Assembly (NCBI GenBank): GCA_937902865.1 | Contig: CALFNJ010000143.1 | Coordinates: 1-5,498, forward strand | Reading direction: 5' to 3' | DNA: 5,498 bases | Origin: an uncultured Opitutaceae bacterium | Lineage (GTDB): Bacteria > Verrucomicrobiota > Verrucomicrobiia > Opitutales > Opitutaceae | In this document: positions 5,072 to 5,498 of the stretch, piece after piece | Numbering within the stretch: position 1 is the first letter of the stretch | Layout: each line of letters starts with the position of its first letter | The notes under the pieces: generated by a model | What the model was told of the DNA's origin: nothing | Seen by the model: only the letters and a program-made list of their open reading frames with translations | Database searches by the model: none | Made by a program: the position numbers and the translations under genes

Positions 5072-5498
5072 TTGGCTTCTACCGGTGGACGTTCGACCCG
5101 CACCCGGCGCACGCGGTCGGCGCCGACATCGACGGCGGTGATCTTGTACTCCAGCGCCATGAAGCTTTCGCCACGCTTGGGCACGTGGCCGAGCTGGCGC
5201 TCGATCCACGCGGCGACCGTTTCTCGCGGCTGCCACTCGAAGGCCCAGCCGGTTTCCGCCTGCAGCTCGCGCATGCTGAAGAGGCCGCTGACCACGATGG
5301 CGGTCTCCGTGTGTTCGAAGACGGGGCCGCGCCCCAAATCGAATTCGTCGCGGATATCACCGACGATTTCCTCCAGCACGTCCTCGAAGGTCACGATGCC
5401 CACGAGGTGCTCCTCGGCATCCACCACGACCGCGAGGTGGCTGCGCGAGGTGCGGAATAGCTCTAGCATGGTGTGGATCGGTGTCTTGGCGGTGAAGG
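5065..5498 (-). CDS. CBS-domain CorC/HlyC-type membrane protein, C-terminal part (runs off the right edge)
   Basis: These CNNM/CorC-family proteins usually have an N-terminal membrane domain, a pair of cytoplasmic CBS domains and a C-terminal CorC/HlyC domain. They are linked to magnesium or cobalt efflux, and some are annotated as hemolysin-like. The visible 143 residues hold the end of the second CBS domain (about 1-50), with HLAVVVDAEEHLVGIVTFEDVLEE at 20-43 leading into the characteristic EIVGDIRDEFD (43-53). The CorC/HlyC transporter-associated domain follows (about 58-135), including the SGLFSMRELQAETG segment (70-83) and GESFMALEYKITAVDV (109-124). The membrane domain and first CBS domain lie outside the window, so paralogue identity and transported ion cannot be set. 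The stop at 5065 is TAA, preceded by a TTA leucine codon. No clear terminator follows before htpG. Confidence 0.92.
   Translation of the reverse strand, partial: FTAKTPIHTMLELFRTSRSHLAVVVDAEEHLVGIVTFEDVLEEIVGDIRDEFDLGRGPVFEHTETAIVVSGLFSMRELQAETGWAFEWQPRETVAAWIERQLGHVPKRGESFMALEYKITAVDVGADRVRRVRVERPPVEAKL

Noticed and set aside
1..5498. A new multi-gene defence or metabolic system
   Set aside because: Four of the five genes belong to well-known families and are separated by terminators or gaps of more than 100 nt. Nothing links them as one system.

Overview
The window is a high-GC bacterial chromosome segment carrying five protein-coding genes. Four are on the minus strand (listed by rising coordinate): the 5' part of a polyphosphate kinase (ppk1), an aldehyde dehydrogenase of the succinate-semialdehyde dehydrogenase Sad/YneI type, the chaperone htpG, and the 3' part of a CBS-domain CorC/HlyC-type membrane protein. 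One small gene of unknown function lies on the plus strand between the dehydrogenase and htpG. The high GC content, the gene mix and an intergenic repeat built on AACGCGTT suggest a Gram-negative bacterium, possibly of the Verrucomicrobia (Opitutaceae type). That placement is an inference from general impression and no single gene proves it.

Layout: 1-732 ppk1 (minus, runs off the left edge); 733-1046 a non-coding stretch dominated by a nested inverted repeat that doubles as a terminator for the dehydrogenase; 1047-2426 sad-like dehydrogenase (minus); 2427-2565 a divergent promoter region with an operator-like palindrome; 2566-2958 small unknown gene (plus); 2959-3095 a convergent intergenic region holding a 91-nt palindromic repeat plus two overlapping alternative hairpins; 3096-4937 htpG (minus); 4938-5064 the htpG leader and promoter region; 5065-5498 the C-terminal end of a CorC/HlyC-type protein (minus, runs off the right edge).

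The genes do not form an obvious pathway. Polyphosphate synthesis, aldehyde oxidation, protein folding and ion homeostasis all belong to stress or housekeeping physiology, but each gene appears to be its own transcription unit, separated by hairpins or by more than 100 nt. I found no defence system, mobile-element gene, CRISPR array, tRNA or rRNA. The most interesting material is in the intergenic DNA: the two long palindromes at 852-922 and 2958-3048, the alternative hairpins at 3051-3071, the palindrome at 2493-2510, and a consensus-like promoter pointing antisense into the end of the CorC-type gene.
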